Both the position numbers and the translations under genes were made by a program. Shown in pieces: positions 1 to 8,783 of a stretch of 46,844 nt of DNA (within the stretch, counting starts at the first letter, position 1; each line of letters begins with the position of its first letter). Below the pieces are notes generated by a model. It did no database searches. It was not told the origin of the DNA and was given only the letters and a program-made list of their open reading frames with translations. Source of the DNA: Myroides indicus (GTDB taxonomy: Bacteria > Bacteroidota > Bacteroidia > Flavobacteriales > Flavobacteriaceae); NCBI RefSeq assembly GCF_004364575.1, contig NZ_SOAG01000006.1, forward strand, positions 60,307-107,150, given 5' to 3'.

Positions 1-174
1 CGGAGCAAATTCACTTAAACTTCGAAGTGATACGCGCGGAATTAAAATTCCTTTGTCTTCAGCTTCTACATCTAAATAGGCTGATGTTTTGGGAGCATCA
101 GTGCCAATTCCAACCTGTGCTTTTGCAAAATAAACCGAACCGAATAAGGCTGCGATTAATGTAATTTTTTTCAT
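1..174 (-). CDS. Secreted surface protein, N-terminal part only (cut by window edge)
   Basis: The frame is open from an ATG at 174 to the window edge, 58 codons, so the C-terminus is missing. It begins with a signal peptide (MKKITLIAALFGSVYFAKAQ) and continues with VGIGTDAPKTSAYLDVEAED and then KGILIPRVSL. This 'GIGT..P..SA.L.V...KG.L.PR' module is common at the mature N-terminus of secreted Bacteroidota proteins of unknown function. The next gene upstream (234-1418) opens with the same module, so the two are tandem paralogues in that part. A (TA)8 tract lies 17 bases ahead of the start. The exact role is unknown; an exported surface or adhesin-like protein is an inference. Confidence 0.75.
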   Translation of the reverse strand, partial: MKKITLIAALFGSVYFAKAQVGIGTDAPKTSAYLDVEAEDKGILIPRVSLRSLSEFAP

Positions 175-190
175 AAACTTTGATTTTTAT

Positions 191-207
191 TATATATATA
201 TATATAT
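191..207. repeat. TA dinucleotide microsatellite, (TA)8T
   Basis: Seventeen bases of uninterrupted TA repeat lie between the stop codon at 234 and the start codon at 174, at about -17 to -33 relative to that ATG. That is where promoter or ribosome-loading sequences would sit. Tracts of this kind can slip during replication and change spacing, so a phase-variation role is possible but not shown. Confidence 0.8.
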
Positions 208-233
208 CTAGAAAATATATTTTTCTTTATTTT

Positions 234-1418
234 TTAATACAAACGCTGAATAGATAAGAAGATCTTTCTCACATTATCTGTATCACCTGTTGTATTTAAG
301 TTATCTACAATAGGGAAATAATAAATGCGATACCACTTGTCATCCAATGAGAGATCAACCTGAACGATTTCCTGTCCACTTACTCCATTTCCGCTAGGTC
401 TAGGTGTACTTACTCCTAACACATCATTAGCTCCATAACCATAGTAAATACCATTATCTAAATTTACCCATCCGCCATCCGCTGCCAAAAGATGGTTTCC
501 TGATCTAAAACTGTCTATAGTAGTCATAGCGCTAAACCATATTTTTACGGGTTGTCCCGAAACATTCACCAATCTCGGATTAAAACTGACTCCCCCAGCA
601 CTATTTGAGCTGGCATTAAAGTAACCGTCTAATCTGATTTTACCTCCTAAAATAGGCAGATCGTCTGCATAATAGCTCATCCATCCTTTAGCTTCAGTAC
701 CGTTTAAGGCAGTTCCACTTCCAGAGACAGATGCTAAAATCGGAGGAGTCTGATAATACACCAAATCCCCTAACGTAATACCGTCATCAGCACCAATAAC
801 CGCATCACAATTTTTCCCTCCTATTTCAATGGTAAAAACGGTTGTTTCAGGTGAACTAATTGTTGGTGTACCCTTTATTGTATAACTTAGTGTACCTGCG
901 CCGTTAGCAAAGCTTCCAGCAGCAAGAGTTGCTGTTAACCCATTTACAGGTCCTATAGTTTGAGCGGGATAAACCCCACCGTTTCCTCCTGTATATGGAA
1001 CATTCATAACTCCTTCAAAAGGCTTTCCATTTTCATATCTGCTCGGTATTAGGGTTATTGCATTACAAGTTATATCCCCTATAGCTCCATCCGCCAGAGA
1101 TGAACCGCTTAACGCTCTCCATTCTTCACCATCCCAAAAAACATAACCTTTGTAAGAAAAACCACTGCCTGTTCCTAAATTGTAAACTAACAATCCTACT
1201 GCAGGATTAGGTATCGTCGTTGTATCTAATCTTGAGTTCAACGCTAACCTGGGAGCCAAAAAACCCTTTTTATTACCAGACTCTAGATTGTTCACATTTA
1301 ATTCCAAAATTGCCGAAGTATCGGGTGTAGGAGTACCAATACTCATTTGAGCAGATCCGGTTAAAGAAGCTGTTAAAAAGCCTATTAAAAATGTTGCTCT
1401 TAGTAATTTGTTTTTCAT
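234..1418 (-). CDS. Secreted surface protein with N-terminal GIGT-type module
   Basis: This is a 394-aa protein from the ATG at 1418; the open frame also contains an upstream TTG at 1424, but the ATG begins a standard signal peptide (MKNKLLRATFLIGFLTASLTGSAQ). The mature protein starts with MSIGTPTPDTSAILELNVNN and then KKGFLAPRLAL, the same module as in the neighbouring gene. A W-D-G-E-E-W-R segment near residue 105 is typical of these exported proteins, where the module is followed by a 'YWDG..W' strand. The remainder is glycine-, serine- and threonine-rich with predicted beta character, ending in RKIFLSIQRLY, and I do not recognise a type IX sorting domain. No enzymatic motif is visible. 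An exported structural or surface protein is the safest description. Confidence 0.8.
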   Translation of the reverse strand: MKNKLLRATFLIGFLTASLTGSAQMSIGTPTPDTSAILELNVNNLESGNKKGFLAPRLALNSRLDTTTIPNPAVGLLVYNLGTGSGFSYKGYVFWDGEEWRALSGSSLADGAIGDITCNAITLIPSRYENGKPFEGVMNVPYTGGNGGVYPAQTIGPVNGLTATLAAGSFANGAGTLSYTIKGTPTISSPETTVFTIEIGGKNCDAVIGADDGITLGDLVYYQTPPILASVSGSGTALNGTEAKGWMSYYADDLPILGGKIRLDGYFNASSNSAGGVSFNPRLVNVSGQPVKIWFSAMTTIDSFRSGNHLLAADGGWVNLDNGIYYGYGANDVLGVSTPRPSGNGVSGQEIVQVDLSLDDKWYRIYYFPIVDNLNTTGDTDNVRKIFLSIQRLY

Positions 1419-2024
1419 AAACAATTTTTTATTCAGTTAAACTTGAAAAATAAGTTTTGTAATTTTTCGAAATAATCACTAGGCAAAGAGAAGGCTTTAT
1501 TTTCTCTTTTAATTCTCAAATTATTGAGAAGAAGTTCGTCCCAATAAAATAAACAAAACGTAAGTAGCTAAATTACAGTAATTTAAAAAAATAAATGATT
1601 AAATAATTGGGAATAACACTAAAAATTTAGTTTTTTCACACAAAAACATTCATATAAAACACTTTTTTATTGTCTTTAATAATAAATAAAAACAATAAAA
1701 AAGTTTTTTATACAATTTATATTAAAAAACATATTATGTTTATTAAAAAAGCAAATACATATATAAATAGAATGGAAATGAATAATTTCATAAAAGATAA
1801 AACTATATTATTCCGGTAAAAGATGCGTAATAAATATTTTATAGTAGAATATTCACAAGCCAAAAATCATGTCGATTTAACCTTCAAATTTAATTTATGA
1901 TTCTCTGCTTGTTTTTTAATATTCTTGTACTCTATCTAAAGAAAGACTTTTTCAAATAGAAAATTAATAAGAATAAAAAATCGCCTAAATAAATAGGTAA
2001 ATTCAGCAGTACCAAACAAAGAGA
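1419..2024. other. Long AT-rich intergenic region
   Basis: About 600 bases lie between the secreted protein gene and the tandem AraC genes. No open frame with coding character was seen on either strand. The only structure noted is a small hairpin, TTCTCAA-ATTA-TTGAGAA, at 1513-1530, about 95 bases upstream of the secreted protein start. The rest is extremely AT-rich. No clear TTTG-N19-TAnnTTTG promoter was found, so the promoter of the downstream gene is not assigned. Confidence 0.6.
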
Positions 2025-3146
2025 TTATTTCTTCTTCTGAAATTCTTTAGGAGACATATTGTAATGTTCTTTAAAAACTCTGTAAAAAGATGCCTGAGAA
2101 TTAAACCCCGCCATAAAAGATATATCAGCAATACTCAGCTGTTTTTCTGCCTTTAATAGTTTAACCGCAAAGTCAATCCTTTTTTTATTGACATACTGAC
2201 TGTAATTAGTATTAAATATCAACGAAAAAACCTGCGACAAATCATGAGATGTTATTTTTAATTCTCTTGACAACTTTTCAATAGTCAAGCTGCTGTCTAT
2301 AAAAAAAGTTTCCTGCAGTGCCTCAATTTTATTTGCATAATCCTCCAATACGTTCTTATTTTTTTTAGATCTTGTGTATTTTTCTACAAGTGCATTATCA
2401 CTTTTGTGAGCTAATGCTTTTTGACTAAGAAAACGTTCATCCTTTTTAACACTTTTAAATAAAAGATCTTTCAACCAAACTCGATGAATTTGGATAATAA
2501 TAAATAACATGAAAATGTGCGCTACCAAACCACTGATTAGATTGTCAGTATAGCTATAATCGAGTCGCAACGCATCTCCTATCAAAAATATACTTCGTAT
2601 AGCAAGAAGTAACAATCCGTCAAAAAAAAGTCTCTTCACTCTTTTTTTATTTTTTGTCAAACTATGGCAATACATAACATACATGCCAATCAAAGCATAT
2701 ACAAGCATCTGTATTCCTGATATCCATTGCAATATTGTAATATACACAATCAGAGATACACGCTCTAAAAAAAAACTATAGAAGATAATTTGAAGCAGAA
2801 ACAATATAGAAAGTATGATTCCTGGTACTAAATGCAAGTAAAGTTTTTTGCTTTTTAACCGCAGCAAATTTTTTTCAAAAACGGCACTTCTGACAATATA
2901 TAAGAATAACGGTCCATAAAATAATTTAAAAGGTGCACCTAAATTTAAGAATTGCCAATCGGGCCAAAGTAATCTTATTAAAAATGCATAACAAGAATGA
3001 ACTAGAATTAAAATATTTAATGCGTAAATAGAGAAATCTGAATCATTTTTTAACCCTTTTCGCTTATATAAAACAATATTATATATAGAAAATCCAATTG
3101 CCCCCGATAGAAGTAATAACGATAAAACTTGCTCGTACGTAAACAT
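2025..3146 (-). CDS. Membrane-anchored AraC-family transcriptional regulator
   Basis: This is a 373-aa protein with two parts. Residues 1 to about 235 are hydrophobic, with about seven predicted membrane spans (the first is YEQVLSLLLLSGAIGFSIYN). Residues about 265 to 373 form an AraC-type double helix-turn-helix: TIEKLSRELKITSHDLSQVF is the first and LSIADISFMAGFNSQASFYR the second, followed by VFKEHYNMSPKEFQ, the usual AraC signature end. The protein probably senses something at or in the inner membrane and acts on DNA from there. It lies 10 bases downstream of a second, shorter protein of the same design (3157-4086), so the two are probably co-transcribed. The target genes are not known; the adjacent secreted protein genes are candidates. 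Confidence 0.85.
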   Translation of the reverse strand: MFTYEQVLSLLLLSGAIGFSIYNIVLYKRKGLKNDSDFSIYALNILILVHSCYAFLIRLLWPDWQFLNLGAPFKLFYGPLFLYIVRSAVFEKNLLRLKSKKLYLHLVPGIILSILFLLQIIFYSFFLERVSLIVYITILQWISGIQMLVYALIGMYVMYCHSLTKNKKRVKRLFFDGLLLLAIRSIFLIGDALRLDYSYTDNLISGLVAHIFMLFIIIQIHRVWLKDLLFKSVKKDERFLSQKALAHKSDNALVEKYTRSKKNKNVLEDYANKIEALQETFFIDSSLTIEKLSRELKITSHDLSQVFSLIFNTNYSQYVNKKRIDFAVKLLKAEKQLSIADISFMAGFNSQASFYRVFKEHYNMSPKEFQKKK

Positions 3147-3156
3147 TCTATTTCCC

Positions 3157-4086
3157 TTAAATATTTAGTTTTTGATCTCTGAACTCAGATGGAGTTTGTT
3201 TAGTATACTCTTTAAAATAACGATTAAAAGATGATTTTGATCTAAAACCTGCCTGAGCCATTACATAATCAATAGTATAGATATCAGCATATTTTTCCAG
3301 TAATTTCTTAGCGACCTTAACTCTTTCTTCTGCAAGCAAAGAATAAAAGCTTTTATTAAGTATATGATTTAATAAAAAGCTAATATCTTTTTTATCCATT
3401 TGTAGAGCATCCGATAAATTATCTAGCGAATAATCAAGGTCTAAAAAATCTTTACTTGTTTGAAAATAAGTATTCAAAGAATCTATTTTTTCTTTATATT
3501 CTTCTGATAATTTTTTACAGTCTTCTCTATTTTTTTGTTCGCTATTGCTTCTTTGTAAAGACCACAAAATCATCACTGTATATATGATAGAAAGTCCGAT
3601 TAGTCCAATTATTAGAAAGAATGAATTAACATTTAAATCAAAAACTCCCCTTTTATAAAAAGAATACTCTACTGATGTAATGCCTAAAAGCAATAAAAAC
3701 CATGCATTGTATTTTAACCAAAATTTAAAATCTGAAGCTATGTAATTATTGCTTTTATCTAATAAATATATTAAACTATATATAACCAATAATAAACCTA
3801 AAAGTACAAAATCATAATCAGCAAAAGGTTTTATAGGCAAGATAACTAAGAGTAGATATGCTATCGGTACTACAAAATAGGACAAAAACTCTAACAAATT
3901 GTATTTATTTTTAAATACGGCAGCTAATACAAGTAAAAGTGGAGCGCAAAAAACCAGTACTGTTACTTTTTCAAATAGAACAAATAGAAACAAGGATATA
4001 ACAAGCCAAAAAGCATATATTTTTGAAAGCACCAATGCCAGCTTATAGGAAGATTCCGCTAATAGAATACTTTTTTTAGTAAACAT
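3157..4086 (-). CDS. Membrane-anchored AraC-family transcriptional regulator
   Basis: This 309-aa protein has a hydrophobic N-terminal part (residues about 15 to 175, five to seven predicted spans) and an AraC DNA-binding domain at residues about 205 to 309. The recognition helices lie in SLDNLSDALQMDKKDISFLL and IDYVMAQAGFRSKSSFNRYF, followed by KEYTKQTPSEFRDQ. It shares layout, but only partial sequence, with the next gene (2025-3146). The ATG at 4086 is the first in the frame. Two such regulators in tandem suggest duplication followed by divergence, or a pair that acts together. Neither has a phosphorylation or ligand-binding domain that I recognise. Confidence 0.85.
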   Translation of the reverse strand: MFTKKSILLAESSYKLALVLSKIYAFWLVISLFLFVLFEKVTVLVFCAPLLLVLAAVFKNKYNLLEFLSYFVVPIAYLLLVILPIKPFADYDFVLLGLLLVIYSLIYLLDKSNNYIASDFKFWLKYNAWFLLLLGITSVEYSFYKRGVFDLNVNSFFLIIGLIGLSIIYTVMILWSLQRSNSEQKNREDCKKLSEEYKEKIDSLNTYFQTSKDFLDLDYSLDNLSDALQMDKKDISFLLNHILNKSFYSLLAEERVKVAKKLLEKYADIYTIDYVMAQAGFRSKSSFNRYFKEYTKQTPSEFRDQKLNI

Positions 4087-4526
4087 AAGATGTAAAAATT
4101 AAGTTTTAAACTAAAAACTATTCATAATCAAGATTACCCGTTTTATTAAAAAACAGTTACTCAATATTTCATTAACATAAAATATTTATTTCTTGCTTCT
4201 GCTTTTTAAGCATAAATCAGATAAATCCCACAATAAACACAATACACAGCTTTATTTTTATTTACATAAAATTTACGTATATTTTTATCTTTTATACAAA
4301 AATAAAAATATTTATTTAATAATCTATATTTTATTCTGAGCATTTAACTTTATTTTCCTATCTTTGAAGTTCTTATCATTTCATTATCTTGTCTAATAAA
4401 TATTTTATTTCTCATTACATAAATACTCTAAAAAGACAAATCTTATTTTATATTAAAATAATTACTAAAAATCTTAATTTTCAGTTTACCTAATAACAGA
4501 AAATCATAACTATTTAAACTAACTGT
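4087..4526. other. Divergent intergenic region between AraC operon and BCCT transporter
   Basis: About 440 AT-rich bases separate the divergent genes. Apart from one -7-like box (TATCTTTG at 4359-4366, plus strand) I see no coding or RNA feature. The transporter would have a leader of about 155 bases if that box is used. Confidence 0.5.
4359..4366 (+). promoter_or_regulatory. Candidate -7 promoter box of the BCCT transporter
   Basis: TATCTTTG matches the Bacteroidota -7 consensus TAnnTTTG. The position 19 bases upstream has no TTTG, so the -33 element is missing or the promoter needs an activator. The ATG is 160 bases downstream. Confidence 0.3.
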
Positions 4527-6542
4527 ATGAATAAAACTCCAAGAGTAAGAACCACACTAAGTAAGGGAATCATCTTTCCGAGTTTGATTTTTATCATGGG
4601 GATTTCTCTCCTGTCAGCTCTATTTCCTAAAGTTACGGAAAACCTGCTAAACACTATTAAAGAATTTATCTTTATAAACCTCAACTGGATATATGTATGG
4701 GCTGTAACTATCATTGTTTTATTTCTTATATACCTTATGGTTAGCAAATACGGTAATATAAGATTAGGTAGAAATGACAGTAAACCTAAGTATTCTTTTT
4801 TCTCGTGGATCTCAATGTTATTTGCCGCGGGAATGGGAATAGGATTAATGTATTTTGGTGTATCAGAGCCTATGCAACATTATTCTAATGAAGTTTTTGC
4901 TTCGGGCTCAGTTGTAGATCAAGCAAAAAATGCCCAATTATACACTTTTTTTCATTGGGGAATCCATGCCTGGGCAATATACGGAATTGTGGGGTTGGCG
5001 CTTTCCTATTTTGCTTATCGCTATCGTTTACCTCTTTCTTTGCGGAGTTGTTTTTATCCGCTATTAAAAGATAAAATTAAAGGAAAATGGGGAAATACCA
5101 TTGATGTCTTTGCTCTATGCAGTACATTTTTTGGTATAACTACTACTTTGGGTTTTGGAGTTGTACAAATTGCATCCGGATTAGAAACGCTAAACTTTAT
5201 TCCTGAAAGCAATTTTATGTATTACGTAATTATCGTCTGTATCTTGGTTTCTCTTTCCATTCTATCTGCAGTCAGCGGAGTAGATAAAGGAGTGAGAATA
5301 TTGAGCAATATTAATGTAATAGGCGTTATTACCTTATTATTTTTTGTATTGGCATTAGGTCCGACCGTATTTTTGATAGGAAGTTTTACAGAAGGGATAG
5401 GAAGCTACATCAACGATTTCTTTAGCCTGACCTTTAACACACATATCTATGAAGAAAATAAGCTTCCGTGGTTTTATGACTGGACAATTCTTTATTGGGC
5501 ATGGTGGATTTCCTGGTCGCCCTATGTAGGTCTATTCATAGCCAAAATTTCTCAGGGAAGAACTATAAGAGAGTTTATAGCTGCTGTGCTTCTTTTGCCT
5601 ACTTTATTCAATTTTATCTGGATGACAGTTTTGGGAAACAGCGCCATTTGGTTTGATCTTCATATTGCGGAAGGAGCATTAAGCCAGCTTGCCGGAAACC
5701 CTGATGCACTTATGTTTCGCTTTTTAGAGTATCTACCTTTTTCCAAAATAATCAGTTTCCTCACTATTCTTATCATCGTCATTTTCTTTATCACTTCGGC
5801 AGATTCAGGGATGTTTGTCATGAACAGTATTGCTACAAAAAATGCGCGCATTTCTCCTAAATGGCAAACCATCGGATGGGGGATCTTATTAACAACTTTA
5901 GCATTAGTTTTACTAAATGCAGGCGGATTAGTTGCCTTGCAAAGTATGACATTAATTACTGCTTTACCCTTTTCGGTTATAATGCTTCTTTTTATTGTAA
6001 GCCTTATGAAAGCATTGATTATTGACAAGGATTATTACGAACGAGATCTTTCTGTCACTTCAACCCACTGGTCTGGTGAATACTGGAAAGAACGCTTAAA
6101 ACTTATTATTTCGTTTAACGATAAAAAATCGGTAAGCAGTTTTATCAATACAACAGTCAAAAGTGCTTTTACAGAACTGCAACAAGAGTTTTCTGAAAAT
6201 GGAATTGAAGCTAAGATAAATCATTACGAAAAACCTTACAGAGTTGAGATTGAAATCAAACACGATATGGTTAACAATTTTATCTATGGAGTAAAAAATG
6301 AATCCAAAACGCTCTCCGATTACCTGCTTGACGAAGATAATTTGCCGGACGCAGAAGAAAGTCAAACTTATTTTCCGGAATCTTATTTTGGAGACGCCCG
6401 CGAAGGATATGATGTTCGACTTTTTACCAAAAACGAACTGATCTCCGATGTGTTGAAACACTACGAAAGATTTATCGAAATTATTTCAGAAGAACGCAAC
6501 GAAATGTTTATCAGCAGTAATGCTAATCAGAGGTTCAAATAG
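4527..6542 (+). CDS. BCCT-family betaine/choline/carnitine transporter (BetT-like, with C-terminal cytoplasmic domain)
   Basis: This is a 671-aa secondary transporter of the betaine/choline/carnitine family, which imports quaternary ammonium solutes driven by sodium or protons. About twelve predicted membrane spans occupy residues 15 to 490. The family signature is clear: FAAGMGIGLMYFGVSEPM near residue 100 and a tryptophan-rich YWAWWISWSPYVGLFIAKIS near residue 330. After the last span there is a hydrophilic tail of about 170 residues (KSVSSFINTTVKSAFTELQQ and beyond), which makes it similar in length to E. coli BetT (677 aa) rather than to shorter family members; in that group the tail tunes activity to osmolarity. 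No choline-oxidising genes are nearby, so uptake for osmoprotection is the simplest reading. It ends at a strong bidirectional terminator. Confidence 0.9.
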   Translation: MNKTPRVRTTLSKGIIFPSLIFIMGISLLSALFPKVTENLLNTIKEFIFINLNWIYVWAVTIIVLFLIYLMVSKYGNIRLGRNDSKPKYSFFSWISMLFAAGMGIGLMYFGVSEPMQHYSNEVFASGSVVDQAKNAQLYTFFHWGIHAWAIYGIVGLALSYFAYRYRLPLSLRSCFYPLLKDKIKGKWGNTIDVFALCSTFFGITTTLGFGVVQIASGLETLNFIPESNFMYYVIIVCILVSLSILSAVSGVDKGVRILSNINVIGVITLLFFVLALGPTVFLIGSFTEGIGSYINDFFSLTFNTHIYEENKLPWFYDWTILYWAWWISWSPYVGLFIAKISQGRTIREFIAAVLLLPTLFNFIWMTVLGNSAIWFDLHIAEGALSQLAGNPDALMFRFLEYLPFSKIISFLTILIIVIFFITSADSGMFVMNSIATKNARISPKWQTIGWGILLTTLALVLLNAGGLVALQSMTLITALPFSVIMLLFIVSLMKALIIDKDYYERDLSVTSTHWSGEYWKERLKLIISFNDKKSVSSFINTTVKSAFTELQQEFSENGIEAKINHYEKPYRVEIEIKHDMVNNFIYGVKNESKTLSDYLLDEDNLPDAEESQTYFPESYFGDAREGYDVRLFTKNELISDVLKHYERFIEIISEERNEMFISSNANQRFK

Positions 6543-6559
6543 TTTAAATATCAAATTAA

Positions 6560-6610
6560 AATAAGGTCAGAAATTGCCGCGTATTATTACGGTTAATTTC
6601 TGACCTTATT
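6560..6610. terminator. Bidirectional terminator between BCCT and APC transporter genes
   Basis: A perfect 16-bp inverted repeat has arms at 6560-6575 (AATAAGGTCAGAAATT) and 6595-6610, with a further CCG/CGG pair inside the loop. A T-rich stretch follows on both strands. The position between two convergent stop codons fits a shared terminator. Confidence 0.85.
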
Positions 6611-6633
6611 CTTTTTATATAGTCAATTTCTAT

Positions 6634-8313
6634 TTAAGAAACAGAAATATCCGATCGGTTTCTAGCTGAGAACCATACATAAGCAAAATACAATAAGTGA
6701 ATTGCTGCCATTATTAGAGAAAAATAATATAAAACGGTGTCTCTGCCTTCTGTATTAACATGATGCAGAATGGCAATAAAAATAAGAATTACTGCTAAAA
6801 TTATATTAGAAATAGCGATCACTTTCTTAGTTTTTGTTGTTACTTTATTACCGGTTTGATTGAGCAAACTGTGTTTAGCTCCGTAAAAATAATAAAGATC
6901 AAGTCCGATAATCATCCAAATAACCAGTCTTACCCATGTGTCAAGAGGCAAAAATGCCATCATAAAAAAACAGGTTATAATTCCTAATACAGGAACAAGA
7001 GGAACCAACGGAGTTTTAAAAGCCCGGGGCGCATCAGGCATTGATTTTCGCATAACCATAACGCCTGTACAAACTAAGATAAAAGCAAACAGCGTACCTA
7101 TACTGGTCATCTCTCCCACCACTCTTCCCGGTATAAAAGCAGCAAAAGCACTTACAAATACAAGAAAAAACAAATTGGATTTATACGGTGTTCTGAATTT
7201 TGGGTGAACCGCAGAAAATACTTTGGGCAGCAAGCCGTCTTTACTCATAGAATAAAAAACCCTGCTTTGTCCCAATAGCAAAACTAAAATTACAGAAGCA
7301 TATCCCAATAAAATAGCAATAATAATTGACGTGTTTAACCACGGATAAGCTGGAATAACAGTTCCTGAAGCATCAATATTCCCCATATTATCAATAGCTA
7401 TAGCTACGGGAGCCAGATGACTGTTTGCATCACCCGCAGTAAAAGCTCTATAGTCTACTACTCCGGTCATAACATAAGCAAAAGCAACGTATAGTATAGT
7501 GCAAATCAGAAGAGATCCCATAATACCGATGGGCATAGATTTCTTCGGGTTTTTAGTCTCCTGAGCCGCCGTACTGACAGCATCAAAACCAATATAGGCA
7601 AAAAATACAACCGCAGCTGCACGTATAATACCCGAAAAACCAAATTCTCCAAAATTGCCTGTATTATCGGGAATTAGAGGCATGTGATTTTCTGGTTTTA
7701 CGTATTTAAATCCTACAACAATAAACACAATAACTATAGATACTTTTAGAATAACAATAATCGCATTTACAAATGCAGATTCACTAGTTCCTTTAATTAA
7801 GACTAATGAAGTAATAAAAACTATAAATACAGCCGGAAGATTTAACCACCCGCCGTCAAAAGGAGTATTTATGAGTTCGTGAGGCAATGAATACCCGAAA
7901 TTCCCCAATAAAGCGTTTAAATATCCCGACCAACTGGATGCTACTGTTGCTGCTCCTACTGCATATTCCAACACTAAATCCCAACCTATAATCCAGGCAA
8001 TATATTCCCCCATAGTTGCATATGAATATGTATAAGCACTACCCGCAACTGGAATCATTGAAGCAAACTCAGCATAACAGAGTCCGGCAAATGCACATCC
8101 CATCGCAGCAATTAAAAAAGAAAACATAATTGACGGCCCCGCATAATTTGCTGCTGCCATTCCTGTTATCGAAAACAATCCTGCTCCTATAATTGCCCCG
8201 ATTCCCAAAGCAATCAATCCCCATGTGCCTAAGGTTTTTTTAAGGTTATTTGCTCCACTCGCATCAGCTTCAGCAAGCAAACCCTCCAGTGTCTTTTTAG
8301 AAAATATACTCAT
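6634..8313 (-). CDS. APC-family amino-acid permease
   Basis: This 559-aa protein belongs to the amino acid-polyamine-organocation superfamily, cationic amino acid transporter branch (similar to bacterial YfnA/YhdG). The hallmark first span, GLIALGIGAIIGAGLFSITG (residues about 33-52), holds the glycine-rich loop that binds the substrate amino group. About twelve to fourteen membrane spans follow, with the conserved FFAYIGFDAVSTAAQETKNP near residue 240. It resides in the inner membrane and exchanges or imports amino acids; the specific substrate cannot be read from sequence. The ATG at 8313 is preceded by a TATTTTTG box at 8342-8335. Confidence 0.88.
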   Translation of the reverse strand: MSIFSKKTLEGLLAEADASGANNLKKTLGTWGLIALGIGAIIGAGLFSITGMAAANYAGPSIMFSFLIAAMGCAFAGLCYAEFASMIPVAGSAYTYSYATMGEYIAWIIGWDLVLEYAVGAATVASSWSGYLNALLGNFGYSLPHELINTPFDGGWLNLPAVFIVFITSLVLIKGTSESAFVNAIIVILKVSIVIVFIVVGFKYVKPENHMPLIPDNTGNFGEFGFSGIIRAAAVVFFAYIGFDAVSTAAQETKNPKKSMPIGIMGSLLICTILYVAFAYVMTGVVDYRAFTAGDANSHLAPVAIAIDNMGNIDASGTVIPAYPWLNTSIIIAILLGYASVILVLLLGQSRVFYSMSKDGLLPKVFSAVHPKFRTPYKSNLFFLVFVSAFAAFIPGRVVGEMTSIGTLFAFILVCTGVMVMRKSMPDAPRAFKTPLVPLVPVLGIITCFFMMAFLPLDTWVRLVIWMIIGLDLYYFYGAKHSLLNQTGNKVTTKTKKVIAISNIILAVILIFIAILHHVNTEGRDTVLYYFSLIMAAIHLLYFAYVWFSARNRSDISVS

Positions 8314-8334
8314 AATGAAATTCTTAGTTTATAT

Positions 8335-8342
8335 CAAAAATA
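8335..8342 (-). promoter_or_regulatory. Candidate -7 promoter box of the APC permease
   Basis: On the minus strand the sequence reads TATTTTTG, a match to TAnnTTTG, 21 bases ahead of the ATG. A TTTA occurs about 20 bases upstream in place of TTTG, so the -33 element is weak. Confidence 0.4.
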
Positions 8343-8492
8343 TAAATATATTTTGTTTTTACTAAATAATAGTTAAAAAACAAAATCAATAAAAAGAATT
8401 ACATCAATAAAACCATTTATTTTACAAATAAATATTCAAAAAACATACTTACATCTTTTGTACAAACCTCACTCCAATACTTAGTAAAGAAA

Positions 8493-8609
8493 ATGTCATA
8501 TACCTTTGAGCAAGCGTTCAAAAAGTTATCTCCCTCCGTTGTCTATACACCGCGAGCCGATACCCTGCCTTCTTGGGATAGAAACACATATTTTAAGCAT
8601 CTTTTCTAA
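8493..8609 (+). CDS. Possible small protein of 38 aa
   Basis: An ATG at 8493 opens a frame of 38 codons ending in TAA at 8607-8609. The product begins MSYTFEQAFKKLSPSVVYTP and ends with SWDRNTYFKHLF; it is soluble, slightly basic and has no membrane span. The patch is clearly richer in G and C than the flanking non-coding DNA, which is why I list it. I do not recognise the sequence as a family, no ribosome-binding site or clear promoter is visible, and it could equally be a remnant of an older gene. Confidence 0.35.
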   Translation: MSYTFEQAFKKLSPSVVYTPRADTLPSWDRNTYFKHLF

Positions 8610-8682
8610 ATAAAGCCAAAAGAACAAATCTTAGTACAGCGCATTAGGTTATCTTTAATTTTGAGTAAACCTTGATGATAAT

Positions 8683-8708
8683 TAACCATTTAATAACACG
8701 TAAATAAT
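8683..8708 (+). promoter_or_regulatory. 11-bp-period TAAC direct repeats ahead of pst (Pho-box-like geometry)
   Basis: TAAC occurs at 8683 and again exactly 11 bases later at 8694, with TAAT another 11 bases on at 8705. PhoB in proteobacteria binds 7-bp direct repeats at 11-bp period. The location, about 35 to 60 bases ahead of the pstS start region, is where such a site would act. A similar element with perfect 7-bp units lies ahead of the phosphodiesterase-susCD operon at 41110-41127. The link to a Pho regulator is inference. Confidence 0.35.
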
Positions 8709-8783
8709 ACACAGGTTATACAAACAATAGAGTTTTGTTCTGATGAAAAAACAGATTTTTTTGTAAGTAATTTTTTATGTCTT

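Larger units (their letters stand above)
8314..8742. other. Divergent intergenic region between APC permease and pst operon
   Basis: About 430 bases. It holds the permease -7 box, a possible 38-codon ORF (8493-8609) whose base composition is distinctly less AT-rich than its surroundings, and 11-bp-period TAAC repeats at 8683-8708 ahead of pstS. I looked for a tRNA in the GC-richer patch near 8530-8580 and found no cloverleaf or T-loop sequence. Confidence 0.5.

Noticed and set aside
8520..8600. Possible tRNA or structured RNA in a GC-richer patch
   Set aside because: No acceptor stem, no GTTCRA-type T-loop and no cloverleaf pairing could be drawn; a short ORF explains the composition better.
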